A DNA stretch of 64,000 nt from an uncultured Porphyromonadaceae bacterium (GTDB lineage: Bacteria; Bacteroidota; Bacteroidia; Bacteroidales; Muribaculaceae). Both the position numbers and the translations under genes were made by a program. This document shows, in pieces, positions 17,176-26,069 of this stretch (within the stretch, counting starts at the first letter, position 1; each line of letters opens with the position of its first letter). The stretch spans positions 1 to 64,000 of the forward strand of contig CABPYL010000010.1 in the NCBI GenBank assembly GCA_902461565.1. The letters are read 5' to 3'. Under the pieces are notes generated by a model. It was not told the origin of the DNA, made no database searches, and was given only the letters and a program-made list of their open reading frames with translations.

Positions 17176-19533
17176 ATGGAAATCGAATACATAAATTTGA
17201 GGAAGATTGATGATGATTTAGTGATTGCAGGAACTCCGGTTGTCGAACGCGCTTTTGCGGGCTGGACACCGGCGGGACGCATAAACGGCCTGATTCTGGC
17301 CTACAAGGGCGATCTTGTTGCCTTGAATGACCCGGACAATGCCGTCGGGCTGGGAAAAACCATTCTGAGCGTTACGCGGCTGTCGGATTCGGAATTCATT
17401 TTTATGACGCTGCCACAGGCATATCTGGTAACGGCGCAAGACGATTACCTTAATGTACAGCCTCTGAAGTGTGATTTTCCGGATGTGGGTCTGTCGGCGC
17501 AAAAGGAGACGCCCCTCACCGTTACCGTACCGGCACGACAACTTTCCGCAAACTATTCGTCGGCACCGCTGAAAAAGTCCGACGAGATAGCTTTGCGCAC
17601 CGACCTCACGACGGCTTACCGGCGTCTGTGCGCCAACGCAGCGGCAACGGGCGTTGCCATACAGCCTGCACTGGCTCGATATAGGCTGATAGATGCCAGC
17701 GGTCGCGCTATTTTTGCCGGTCAGCCGGTGCTCCTTGCCCCCGAGGGAGGAGCGCAGTGCGCCGATCATGTGCCACTGTATCTGCCTGACGGAAATACTG
17801 TGAGCGAATACTCGCTTACGGCTGCTGCATGGCGTCTTAAAGTGTCGCTGCCTGCCAATGCCGAAGCGGCAAAACGTGTGGCACGCCTGGAAGTGATGAT
17901 GACACCTGTGTTTCATCCTTTCGACACGTCGTTGCCTGCTCCTGTGCAGTACGGACGCCGTGCGTCGGCAAACGACGTATTCGCCCGAATAGCACTGCCA
18001 GGACGTCAGCGCGGCCTCGGAGGCTCATTCGCCGGAAATGCTCAGCGCATTCTTGCGCGTGCTCTGGCTCGTCTCGAGAGCATGGAAAGTCCCGTCGCCA
18101 CAGTGAACAGCCCGTTCGGCCACACGCAGGAACTCACTTTCGACGTTCCATGCTCCGAAACGCCCGTGCAAGACGTTGACCGCATTATGGCCGCATTGGA
18201 GAAAAAAGTAATGACCGCGCCGCGCGACATGGCGTATATCTCCATGCCAAATTCATTCAGTGCAAGGACCGCGGCGGCCGGAGCATCGGCATGTCTCTGG
18301 GGAGGAATCACCGCGCAGCCGTTCGAGGGATATCTTCCCGAGAGTTTCGCCGCCGGCACACGCACGCAGGGGGCGTGGGAGGCTTCGGCATTCGTGCGTT
18401 TCGCCGACGGCCGCGGCGTGGCACGCTATTCGGGCGGAAACACCGGTGCATTCACGGCATTGGCGCCTGTAATCTGCTATCCTGCGCCGGAAGCCGTGGA
18501 AATAACCTTCAATCTGCTTGTGGGGAACACCTCGCGTAGCATTACCCTGCCGCTGACCACCGACGAGAGCGGGCGTTTCAGTTACTATATTGCTCCGGGG
18601 TTAAAAGCAATCGATGTTCCTGCCGCAAAGGCAACAGTACCTCAGTTCCGCGGAAGCTGTCTCGAGCTGCCCGGAGTAATTGCCATCGCCGACGCGGAAG
18701 CACCGACAGATGTGAAGATAACGACGCACGTCCCGGGCGAACTGACAGCCGCACTGCCGGCGAAGGGCGCGGAACAGTCGTGGGAATTCGGCAGATCGCG
18801 TTTCGTAGCCGCAACAGCGTCGAAGATACTGTCGGTGGCGGTCGCAAAGGAATTCAAGAGTGTTTCGATAAAGACCATATCCGACAGCGGCATAGCAAGG
18901 ACCGACGGTATCTGCACCGATGGCAAAGGCGGATTTTTCGCCGTGGCGAGTATAGCCGGAGAGGAAACTGGACGCATGATCCATATCGATTCGCGCGGAG
19001 GCGTGGCAATGATTGAGGACTGCAGGAAGTATCTTGCTGTGGGTTACAACGCCGGGCACGACGAGCTGATAGCGCTGAGGCGCGACGATTCGGCAGTGGT
19101 ATTTGCCGGCGGCACAACAAAATTCGTGGCAATCCGCGACACTTTCCACGCCGAAAGGCTTGTTATGACCGAGGGCGAACTATTCGGAATAAACGACAAC
19201 GGGCTGATTCTATTCGTTCACGAGATGCAAAGCACTACTGCGATTAAAGCATGCCGCACCTTTGTGCCCCGTGGCTACGGGCAGTGCAACGCACGCAGCG
19301 TGCGGGCCGACATGCAGACGTCGGAATTCGAAGGCGCCATAAGCGCGGAGGGACTTAACACAGGAGTGCAGAGACCGTGGGAAGCACGTACCTTCACCAT
19401 ACGCGGAAGCGTTGCGGGTCCGGTACGGATGAGGCTACTTTCAAGACCGTTCAGAGCCTTACGCGTGCGCATTGCAGGCATCGCGTCGCCGGACCTGCGC
19501 ATAAAAGAACATGTGGCTGTTATAAACGGTTGA
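17176..19533 (+). CDS. Unrecognised 785-residue cytoplasmic protein
   Basis: I do not recognise this protein. It has no signal peptide or membrane segment, few cysteines and many short beta strands rich in Ala/Gly/Thr/Val. It starts EYINLRKIDDDLVIAG and contains an alternating pattern like beta-sandwich or beta-propeller units (for example GICTDGKGGFFAVASIAG and IHIDSRGGVAMIEDC near 620-670). The composition resembles phage structural proteins, but no other phage genes are nearby. It has a strong promoter of its own and converges on the SNF2 helicase gene with a 14-bp 3' overlap. Confidence 0.7.
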   Translation: MEIEYINLRKIDDDLVIAGTPVVERAFAGWTPAGRINGLILAYKGDLVALNDPDNAVGLGKTILSVTRLSDSEFIFMTLPQAYLVTAQDDYLNVQPLKCDFPDVGLSAQKETPLTVTVPARQLSANYSSAPLKKSDEIALRTDLTTAYRRLCANAAATGVAIQPALARYRLIDASGRAIFAGQPVLLAPEGGAQCADHVPLYLPDGNTVSEYSLTAAAWRLKVSLPANAEAAKRVARLEVMMTPVFHPFDTSLPAPVQYGRRASANDVFARIALPGRQRGLGGSFAGNAQRILARALARLESMESPVATVNSPFGHTQELTFDVPCSETPVQDVDRIMAALEKKVMTAPRDMAYISMPNSFSARTAAAGASACLWGGITAQPFEGYLPESFAAGTRTQGAWEASAFVRFADGRGVARYSGGNTGAFTALAPVICYPAPEAVEITFNLLVGNTSRSITLPLTTDESGRFSYYIAPGLKAIDVPAAKATVPQFRGSCLELPGVIAIADAEAPTDVKITTHVPGELTAALPAKGAEQSWEFGRSRFVAATASKILSVAVAKEFKSVSIKTISDSGIARTDGICTDGKGGFFAVASIAGEETGRMIHIDSRGGVAMIEDCRKYLAVGYNAGHDELIALRRDDSAVVFAGGTTKFVAIRDTFHAERLVMTEGELFGINDNGLILFVHEMQSTTAIKACRTFVPRGYGQCNARSVRADMQTSEFEGAISAEGLNTGVQRPWEARTFTIRGSVAGPVRMRLLSRPFRALRVRIAGIASPDLRIKEHVAVING

Positions 19534-21724
19534 GAAAGTTCTTTACAATGCTGAGAAAATCGTCGCTGACAGGTATGCGGACTTCCTTTCGCCCTGTTTC
19601 CGGACAGACGTGCACGATAGTGTCCAAAAGGTTCTGTGTGGCCCGTGGCGAGCGTAACGTATCGGCAAGTTTGCCAAAGAACTCCGTTCCACTGCGGAAA
19701 AGTTCAGCGGCAGACGTCTCGTCCAGGGCCTCCGAAGCAGTTTCCGCTGCCTCAGGAACAGAAACAGAGTCTTCCTCGGTATCGTCGGTATCGGCCTCGG
19801 TAACATCGGCCTCAAGAATCTGGCACAGACCGTCAGCCAGACGTGTAAGAGTACTGTCGTCCAGCGTGATACTATCGCTGCCGCCGTCCATGATGCCGGT
19901 GAACAAGTCGAGTTTTAATTTCAGCGCGCCCAGCATGCGCTCCTCTATTGTACCCGCGGCCACGAGACTGATAATCTGAACATTGCGTTGACCATCATGT
20001 CGGTATACGCGACCGATACGCTGTTCAAGTACAGCGGGATTCCAGGGCAGATCGAGATTTATTATTACCGAAGCGCGCTGCAGGCACAGGGCCGCCGCGC
20101 TTGCGTCTGTAGAAAGGAATACGCGCGAAGAACCGTCGTTGAACCGGCTTTCCATCTCGGCGCGCCGCTGCACCGGCACGTTTCCGCACAGGTATTCATA
20201 GCCTATACCTGCGGCGTCGAAAGCACGCGCCACAAGCTGCGTCATGCGTTCCCACTGACTGAATATAACGGCCTTCTCGTCGCCGTTGCCGATCATGGAA
20301 CTTATCAGCTGCACAGTTTCGGCAACTTTTGTGCCGTGGTCGGTCTTGAGGTCGAGAATATAAGTATTATCGCACACCATTCGCATGCGGCCCAACAAGA
20401 GCAGCAGGCGCTTTCTGTCTTTTTCGGAGAGGAAATGATAGCGCTGCCATTTCTGCACCAGACGCGCGACAATAGCAAGCGCATCGTCGTGTATCTCCTT
20501 CTGCTCTCGCGTCATGGGCACGTACAGAACCGTATCGGTACGAGCGGGCATCTGCATGGCAACATCGGCCTTACGACGGCGCAGCATGCAGTGCCTTAGC
20601 CTTGCGGCGGGATTGTCCGCAGACCTGTACTGCGGGCCGAGGGCATACTGGTCCACGAACTGCATTACGGAGTATAATTCCTCGATATCATTTTCCAGCG
20701 GAGTGGCGGAAAGCACCACGGCATAGTCCGATTCCACACGGCGCACGGCCTGGGATATCTGAGCGGTCCAGTTTTTAAGGCGCTGCACTTCGTCCAGAAC
20801 AAGCATATCCACATTCAGGGTGCCGAGGGCTTTGATATCGTTTGCAAGAGTATGATACGATACAATTTTATAGGATGCCGGGGCGGCATAGAGGTCGCGG
20901 CGCTGTTTGGCGGCGCCTTCGATAACGGTTGTGGCGGCACGCGCGAAGCGTTCAATCTCTTTTTTCCACTGATATTTAAGCGAAGTGGGACATACCACCA
21001 GCACCGACGATACCATGTTGTGCTGTCGGAACAGTTCTGCCGTGCCGATGGCCTGTACTGTCTTTCCAAGGCCCATCTCGTCGGCGATAAGGGCACGTCC
21101 GGCTGTAAATGCGAACCGTATGCCTTCGGTCTGATAGGGATACAGGCGCGTGAACAGGAGGGCGCTGATATCGATATCGGAAATTGACGCGCACAAGCGT
21201 GCGCGGCTGTTGCGGTCGCGCTCCTCAAGGATGAGATTGAGTGCGTCGGTTGTGCAATGAAAACTTTTGTCGATTTTCTGCGACTGCTCGATGAAGGTCG
21301 GCAGCTGCTCCACCATGCCCGGAACGGCAAAGAAATCGTCGTCGAAGAAACGCAGGGCGTTGATAGCCAGTTCGCGGGGAGTGTTGCGGGTTGTGCGCAG
21401 GCGCAGACGACGCCCTGCTGCGTAGCAGACGTCGAGCACGGTACGCCGCGGAAGCGCCGAAGCGTCCGGGCGCCCGTTAGCAGCAAGCCACTGCCCTACG
21501 GCCTCGATGTGCCTGCATGTGCCAAGGCCGGAAGTGCGGAAATCGAGACACTGACAGCTGTTGAAGGTGTTGCCGTTACCGTAGTAAACGACGGTGTACT
21601 GGCGGCGCGAACGCGGACTACCCACCGAGAACGCCGAACCCGACCAATGGCCCGGCAGCGAAGCGATTGCAAAAGAACTCTTTGCAGCCGTCTTTGCCTC
21701 AGGAGTACGCAAGTTGTCTTTCAT
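19520..21724 (-). CDS. SWIM zinc-finger SNF2-family helicase
   Basis: This 734-residue protein has an N-terminal SWIM zinc finger with C57-x-C59 and C70-x-H72. An SNF2/RecA ATPase domain follows, with ADEMGLGKT at 214-222 and LDEVQRLKN at 310-318 (DEVQ in place of DEAH). A HELICc domain has the arginine-containing RIGRVYRHDGQ motif. It should be a DNA-translocating ATPase; SWIM-SNF2 proteins are common in bacteria and their role is poorly known. The last ~170 residues are acidic and variable. It overlaps the 785-residue gene tail to tail. Confidence 0.88.
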   Translation of the reverse strand: MKDNLRTPEAKTAAKSSFAIASLPGHWSGSAFSVGSPRSRRQYTVVYYGNGNTFNSCQCLDFRTSGLGTCRHIEAVGQWLAANGRPDASALPRRTVLDVCYAAGRRLRLRTTRNTPRELAINALRFFDDDFFAVPGMVEQLPTFIEQSQKIDKSFHCTTDALNLILEERDRNSRARLCASISDIDISALLFTRLYPYQTEGIRFAFTAGRALIADEMGLGKTVQAIGTAELFRQHNMVSSVLVVCPTSLKYQWKKEIERFARAATTVIEGAAKQRRDLYAAPASYKIVSYHTLANDIKALGTLNVDMLVLDEVQRLKNWTAQISQAVRRVESDYAVVLSATPLENDIEELYSVMQFVDQYALGPQYRSADNPAARLRHCMLRRRKADVAMQMPARTDTVLYVPMTREQKEIHDDALAIVARLVQKWQRYHFLSEKDRKRLLLLLGRMRMVCDNTYILDLKTDHGTKVAETVQLISSMIGNGDEKAVIFSQWERMTQLVARAFDAAGIGYEYLCGNVPVQRRAEMESRFNDGSSRVFLSTDASAAALCLQRASVIINLDLPWNPAVLEQRIGRVYRHDGQRNVQIISLVAAGTIEERMLGALKLKLDLFTGIMDGGSDSITLDDSTLTRLADGLCQILEADVTEADTDDTEEDSVSVPEAAETASEALDETSAAELFRSGTEFFGKLADTLRSPRATQNLLDTIVHVCPETGRKEVRIPVSDDFLSIVKNFLNRL

Positions 21725-21728
21725 TGCA

Positions 21729-21769
21729 GAAAAAATCCGCCCCGGCGCGTTGCGACGGTCCGGGGCGGA
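21729..21769 (-). terminator. Rho-independent terminator after the FKBP genes
   Basis: TCCGCCCCGG (21736-21745) and CCGGGGCGGA (21760-21769) form a 10-bp GC-rich stem. On the minus strand it is followed by a T tract (TTTTTT). It ends the lepA/FKBP transcript just before the helicase gene. Confidence 0.75.
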
Positions 21770-21791
21770 AAAGACGTTTACTAAATATTAC

Positions 21792-22670
21792 TTATTTTGC
21801 GGGATTGATGTCTACCAGCTCTACGTCGAAAACAAGCATCTCGTTGGGTCCGATTCCTGCAGCGGGTTGCCCGTTAATACCATAGGCAAGTTCGCCTGGG
21901 ATATAGAGAGTTGCTTTGCCACCTTTGCCAAGGAGCATGAGGCCTTCGCGGAAGCCGGGCACAACGCCTTGCAGGTTGAATGTAGCGGGTTCGCCACGCT
22001 CGATGCTGGAATCGAAAACCTCGCCGTTGAGATGCTTGCCGGTGTAGTTCACAACGACTGTGGCGTTCTCGTCGGGAGTAGCGCCTTCGCCCTGCTGTTC
22101 AATAACATAGGCAAGACCGCTTTCGGTGGTCTTAGCTTCGGGATTCTTAGCTTTGAGATCCTCTACAGCCTGCTTAGCCACCACACCGTTCTGCACAGCG
22201 TCGGGAGCTTCGGCTTTCTGCTTGTCCATCTCTTCCTGAGCGGCTTTCTGAGCCCTTGAATAGAGGTCGCGGAAGTGTGCAGTAACTTCTGTGGAAGTTA
22301 TGGTGGAAACACTATCGTCGCTGAATGCTTTCTTGAAAGCGTTCACAACCTTGCTGCGGTCGAGTTTGATGCCCTGGCTCTCAAGCTGGCGCATTTCGCC
22401 AAGGAGCTGCATGCCAACCTGCATACCTACGATGTGGCTCTGAGCTGTGTCGGAAGCTACCGCACTCTGCAGACCTGCGAGGAAAACAGTTTTGTCGACA
22501 GCCATATTGCTGGGATACTGCGAGAATTCAACATTAAGCATTGTGCCTACATATTCGCCGTAGGCGGTGGAGAGGGAATCGTTGAGGGAGTTGCCTTTTT
22601 CACCGCTGTTGCACGACGACAGGGCGGCAATGCCCAGGAGCGCTGCGGCCCCGAAAAGAATTTTTTTCAT
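21792..22670 (-). CDS. FKBP-type peptidyl-prolyl isomerase, lipoprotein with FKBP_N domain
   Basis: This 292-residue protein has a lipobox (ALSSC, cysteine about residue 20). A helical FKBP_N dimerisation domain covers about 25-160. A charged helix follows, then a C-terminal FKBP domain (about 190-292) with VVVNYTG, GEVFDSSIERGEPATF, GKATLYIPGELAYG and the final VELVDI strand. It acts as an envelope prolyl isomerase and chaperone, like FkpA or Mip. It lies 24 bases after a second FKBP gene, and the pair sits downstream of lepA. Confidence 0.92.
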   Translation of the reverse strand: MKKILFGAAALLGIAALSSCNSGEKGNSLNDSLSTAYGEYVGTMLNVEFSQYPSNMAVDKTVFLAGLQSAVASDTAQSHIVGMQVGMQLLGEMRQLESQGIKLDRSKVVNAFKKAFSDDSVSTITSTEVTAHFRDLYSRAQKAAQEEMDKQKAEAPDAVQNGVVAKQAVEDLKAKNPEAKTTESGLAYVIEQQGEGATPDENATVVVNYTGKHLNGEVFDSSIERGEPATFNLQGVVPGFREGLMLLGKGGKATLYIPGELAYGINGQPAAGIGPNEMLVFDVELVDINPAK

Positions 22671-22694
22671 ATCTGAAAGGTTAATACTGATGTC

Positions 22695-23321
22695 TTATTT
22701 GGGGTTTACTTCGAGAAGCTCCACATCGAAGATAAGAGTCTGGTTGGGCCCGATTGCACCGCCGGCTCCGTTAGGACCGTATGCGAGCTGCGAGGGGATG
22801 AACAGACGCCATTTTGCACCGGGTTTCATAAGCTGGAGAGCCTCTACCCATCCGGGAATAACCTGAGTAACACCAAATGTAGCAGGCTCGCCGCGCTCTA
22901 CACTGGAGTCGAATACGGTACCGTCGATAAGTTTGCCTGTGTAGTGAACCTTTACAGTATCGGTAGCCTTGGGCGATTCGCCTTCGCCGGCAGCAAGCAC
23001 CTCGTACTGGAGGCCCGTAGGAGTAGTAAGCACTTCGGCGCGCTTGCCGTTGCTCTCAAGAAATTCCTTACCTGCCTTGGCGTTTATTTCGGCCATAGCC
23101 TTTGCCTGCTCCTGCTGTTTTGCCTGGAGTTCGGTGAAGAATTTCTGAATTTCGGCTTTTGCGTCGTTGTAGCTCATCTTAGGCTTGTCGCCATAGAAAA
23201 CGGCAGCAACGCCGTCGGCGAAGTCCTGTACGTTTATAGTCTCGATTCCGGAGCTACGGAAATTGTTGCCCATACTGAGGCCTAGAGCATAGCTCAGACG
23301 GTCGAATTCGTTCTGTTCCAT
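22695..23321 (-). CDS. FKBP-type peptidyl-prolyl isomerase (FklB-like)
   Basis: This 208-residue protein has no signal peptide. An FKBP_N helical domain covers about 1-95 (FDRLSYALGLSMGNNF), followed by an FKBP domain (about 110-208) with VKVHYTGKLIDGTVFDSS and WRLFIPSQLAYG. The layout is that of the cytoplasmic FklB. It lies between lepA and the lipoprotein FKBP on the same strand, so the two isomerases are probably co-transcribed and differ in location. Confidence 0.92.
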   Translation of the reverse strand: MEQNEFDRLSYALGLSMGNNFRSSGIETINVQDFADGVAAVFYGDKPKMSYNDAKAEIQKFFTELQAKQQEQAKAMAEINAKAGKEFLESNGKRAEVLTTPTGLQYEVLAAGEGESPKATDTVKVHYTGKLIDGTVFDSSVERGEPATFGVTQVIPGWVEALQLMKPGAKWRLFIPSQLAYGPNGAGGAIGPNQTLIFDVELLEVNPK

Positions 23322-23380
23322 ATTGTATGTTTAGTTATGTTATTGTTATAGGGTATAACGCCGACGGGGCAGCCGGTGTT

Positions 23381-25168
23381 CTAATCGAGCTTGAGCACAG
23401 CCAGGAAAGCCTTCTGCGGCACTTCTACCGAACCAATCTGCTTCATGCGCTTCTTGCCTTTCTTCTGTTTTTCCAAGAGTTTGCGCTTACGCGAGATATC
23501 GCCACCGTAGCATTTGGCGGTAACGTCCTTACGTACCGCCTTAATTGTTTCGCGGGCAATGATTTTCGCACCTATGGCAGCCTGAATGGCGATATCGAAC
23601 TGCTGGCGGGGAATAAGTTCCTTAAGTTTCTCGCACATGCGGCGGCCGAAGGTTACGGCATTGTCGGCATGTGTAAGGGTTGAAAGGGCGTCGACACTCT
23701 CGCCGTTGAGCAGGATGTCGAGTTTCACCAGACGGCTCTCGCGGTAGTCGTGGATATGATAGTCGAAGGAAGCATAGCCCTTGGATATGCTCTTCAGCTT
23801 ATCGTAGAAGTCGATAACTATCTCGCCGAGAGGGAGGTCGAAGGTGAGCTCCATACGATTGCCGGAGATATACTCCTGTTTGACAAGTTCACCACGTTTG
23901 CCGAGGCAGAGGGTCATGATGGGACCTATGAATTCTGCCACTGTGATGATAGTAGCACGAATATATGGTTCCTCTATATAGCTTATTAGCGTGGGATCGG
24001 GAAGACCGGATGGGTTGTGCACCTCGGTCATGTCGCCGCGCTTATCGTATACGCGGTAGCTTACGTTGGGGACCGTGGTGATAACGTCCATGTCGAACTC
24101 TCGGCCGAGACGTTCCTGCACAATTTCCATGTGCAACAGTCCGAGGAAGCCGCAACGGAAGCCAAAGCCCAGAGCAGCCGACGATTCTGGCGTGAAAGTG
24201 AGCGATGCATCGTTGAGCTGCAATTTCTCCAGCGAAGAACGGAGATTCTCGAAATCCTCGGTCTCGATGGGATAGACACCTGCAAACACCATAGGTTTTA
24301 CCTCCTCGAAGCCGTCGATGGCGGCGTCGCAGGGGCGGTTGACGTGTGTGATGGTATCGCCAACACGTACCTCGCGGCTGGTCTTGATGCCGGAGATTAT
24401 ATATCCGACGTTTCCGGCGGACAGTTCCTTGCGGGGCGACATGTCGAGCTTGAGCACGCCAATTTCGTCAGCATGATATTCCTTGCCGGTAGAGACGAAT
24501 TTAACGAAATCGCCGGTGCGGATAGTGCCGTTCACAATCTTGTAATATGCGATGATACCGCGGAAGGGATTGAACACCGAGTCGAAAATCAGCGCCTGCA
24601 ACGGGGCCTCGGGGTCGCCTTTGGGAGCGGGTATGCGTTCTACCACAGCACGGAGGATATCCGGGATGCCCGCGCCGGTCTTGCCACTGGCGCGTATAAT
24701 CTCGCTGCGGTCGCAACCCAGAAGGTCGATAATCTCATCCTCTACCTCTTCGGGCTTTGCGGAATCAAGGTCTACCTTATTTATGACGGGAATAATTTCC
24801 AGGTCGTTGTCGATAGCCATATACAGATTGGAAATCGTCTGAGCCTGAACACCTTGCGAAGCATCTACAATAAGGAGCGCACCCTCGCACGCCGCAATTG
24901 AGCGGGAAACCTCGTAGGAAAAGTCGACGTGTCCCGGAGTGTCGATAAGGTTAAGCACATAGTGTTCGCCATCAAGCTCGTAATCCATCTGGATAGCGTG
25001 GCTTTTTATAGTGATGCCGCGTTCGCGCTCGAGATCCATATCATCGAGTACCTGGGCTTCCATATCCTTGGCAGCCACAGTATTGGTAAACTCGAGCAGA
25101 CGGTCGGCCAGGGTTGATTTACCGTGGTCGATGTGAGCGATAATGCAGAAGTTGCGTATATTTTTCAT
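23381..25168 (-). CDS. lepA: Elongation factor 4 (LepA), ribosomal back-translocase GTPase
   Basis: This 595-residue protein is full length for the family. The G1 motif AHIDHGKST is at the N-terminus, followed by DTPGHVDF (G3) and NKVDL (G4). EF-G-like domains II, III and V and the LepA-specific C-terminal domain (RRKLLEKQKKGKKRMK) follow. It remodels stalled or mis-translocated ribosomes. It has its own well-formed promoter and leads the FKBP pair. Confidence 0.97.
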   Translation of the reverse strand: MKNIRNFCIIAHIDHGKSTLADRLLEFTNTVAAKDMEAQVLDDMDLERERGITIKSHAIQMDYELDGEHYVLNLIDTPGHVDFSYEVSRSIAACEGALLIVDASQGVQAQTISNLYMAIDNDLEIIPVINKVDLDSAKPEEVEDEIIDLLGCDRSEIIRASGKTGAGIPDILRAVVERIPAPKGDPEAPLQALIFDSVFNPFRGIIAYYKIVNGTIRTGDFVKFVSTGKEYHADEIGVLKLDMSPRKELSAGNVGYIISGIKTSREVRVGDTITHVNRPCDAAIDGFEEVKPMVFAGVYPIETEDFENLRSSLEKLQLNDASLTFTPESSAALGFGFRCGFLGLLHMEIVQERLGREFDMDVITTVPNVSYRVYDKRGDMTEVHNPSGLPDPTLISYIEEPYIRATIITVAEFIGPIMTLCLGKRGELVKQEYISGNRMELTFDLPLGEIVIDFYDKLKSISKGYASFDYHIHDYRESRLVKLDILLNGESVDALSTLTHADNAVTFGRRMCEKLKELIPRQQFDIAIQAAIGAKIIARETIKAVRKDVTAKCYGGDISRKRKLLEKQKKGKKRMKQIGSVEVPQKAFLAVLKLD

Positions 25169-25185
25169 TCAGCGTATATTTAGCG

Positions 25186-25216
25186 CAAAATTACGAAAAA
25201 TCCGCGGGAATGCAAA
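25186..25216 (-). promoter_or_regulatory. Promoter of lepA
   Basis: The minus strand has TTTG (25213-25216), a 19-nt spacer and TAATTTTG (25186-25193). Both boxes match the Bacteroidota consensus exactly. The lepA ATG is about 18 nt downstream. Confidence 0.85.
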
Positions 25217-25273
25217 ATATAAGTGGAGGGTGGGAATTTTAGTGAAGAGTGGAGGGCGGAGTGTGGAGAGGGG

Positions 25274-26065
25274 CTATTTCTCTTCTTTTTTGTGGCGTCG
25301 GTAAGCTGCAGCGAGGCGTGTGTGGTAGCCTCGGGCGGCGTAGGAGGGTCCGTTATATACGCGGGCGAATGCGGCCCAGTTCTTGGTCTTGAGGTATTTT
25401 AGCAGGCCGGTATTGCGGACGTAGTTTGCGAACAGGCGCAGCTGGTCGTACTCTGAGCGCCCCATGAGTTCCATGAATTCCTGACGAGAGGCGGCTCCGG
25501 AGAGTTCCCAATTGAAACCGCCAATCTGAAACATTCCCCAGAATGTACTTTCCATTGCCGCCACGGAATCGATGAGCATTGCGGCGTCCAGACGCGCTTT
25601 CTGTGCTTTCTGCTGAGAACCGTACTTGCGAATGTTGACGGATTTGAGGGCGTCGGAGGACGAATGGCGGGCAAGGCTGATACCGCGTCGCGCAGCGGCA
25701 CGGCGGAAGAGGGCCTGATCGAAGTTGATTACGGGGAATTCCGGTCCGTTGAGACCTCGGCGTGTTTTGCCGGTCTCGATATCGACTACTGCTTTTATGG
25801 CTGCTGTCTCGATGTCGAGTTCTTTTGCTATTTCGCGGAAGTCCTCCTCGCGGAGTGGTCCGGCATGGATGAAATCGACACGTGGGATAAACGATGTATG
25901 AATAGTGTCGCCTTCAAGAACAATATATGTACGACCGAGAGAATCAACGTCGACGTTCTCCCGGTCGTACACGTATATTGTGTCCGGCCATAAGCGCGAC
26001 TCATACCCGTAAGCGGCGAATGCCGAGGGTATGAACGCACAAAGTATTATAGCCGGAAGCCTCAC
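25274..26065 (-). CDS. Secreted N-acetylmuramidase-like (DUF3380) protein
   Basis: This 263-residue protein has a signal peptide (about 1-18). From about residue 75 it follows the DUF3380/N-acetylmuramidase family: IKAVVDIETG with the candidate catalytic glutamate, then FWGMFQIGGFNWE, FANYVRNTGLLKYLK and WAAFARVYNGPSYAARGYHTRLA. These are the conserved muramidase landmarks. It should cleave peptidoglycan glycan strands in the periplasm. It lies 4 bases after pepD on the same strand. The preceding intergenic stretch is rich in GTGGAG. Confidence 0.8.
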   Translation of the reverse strand: MRLPAIILCAFIPSAFAAYGYESRLWPDTIYVYDRENVDVDSLGRTYIVLEGDTIHTSFIPRVDFIHAGPLREEDFREIAKELDIETAAIKAVVDIETGKTRRGLNGPEFPVINFDQALFRRAAARRGISLARHSSSDALKSVNIRKYGSQQKAQKARLDAAMLIDSVAAMESTFWGMFQIGGFNWELSGAASRQEFMELMGRSEYDQLRLFANYVRNTGLLKYLKTKNWAAFARVYNGPSYAARGYHTRLAAAYRRHKKEEK

Positions 26066-26069
26066 GCTA

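Noticed and set aside
19520..21724. SNF2 helicase as part of a phage-defence system
   Set aside because: No methyltransferase, nuclease, DISARM or similar partner is nearby; SWIM-SNF2 proteins are common housekeeping-type genes in this phylum.
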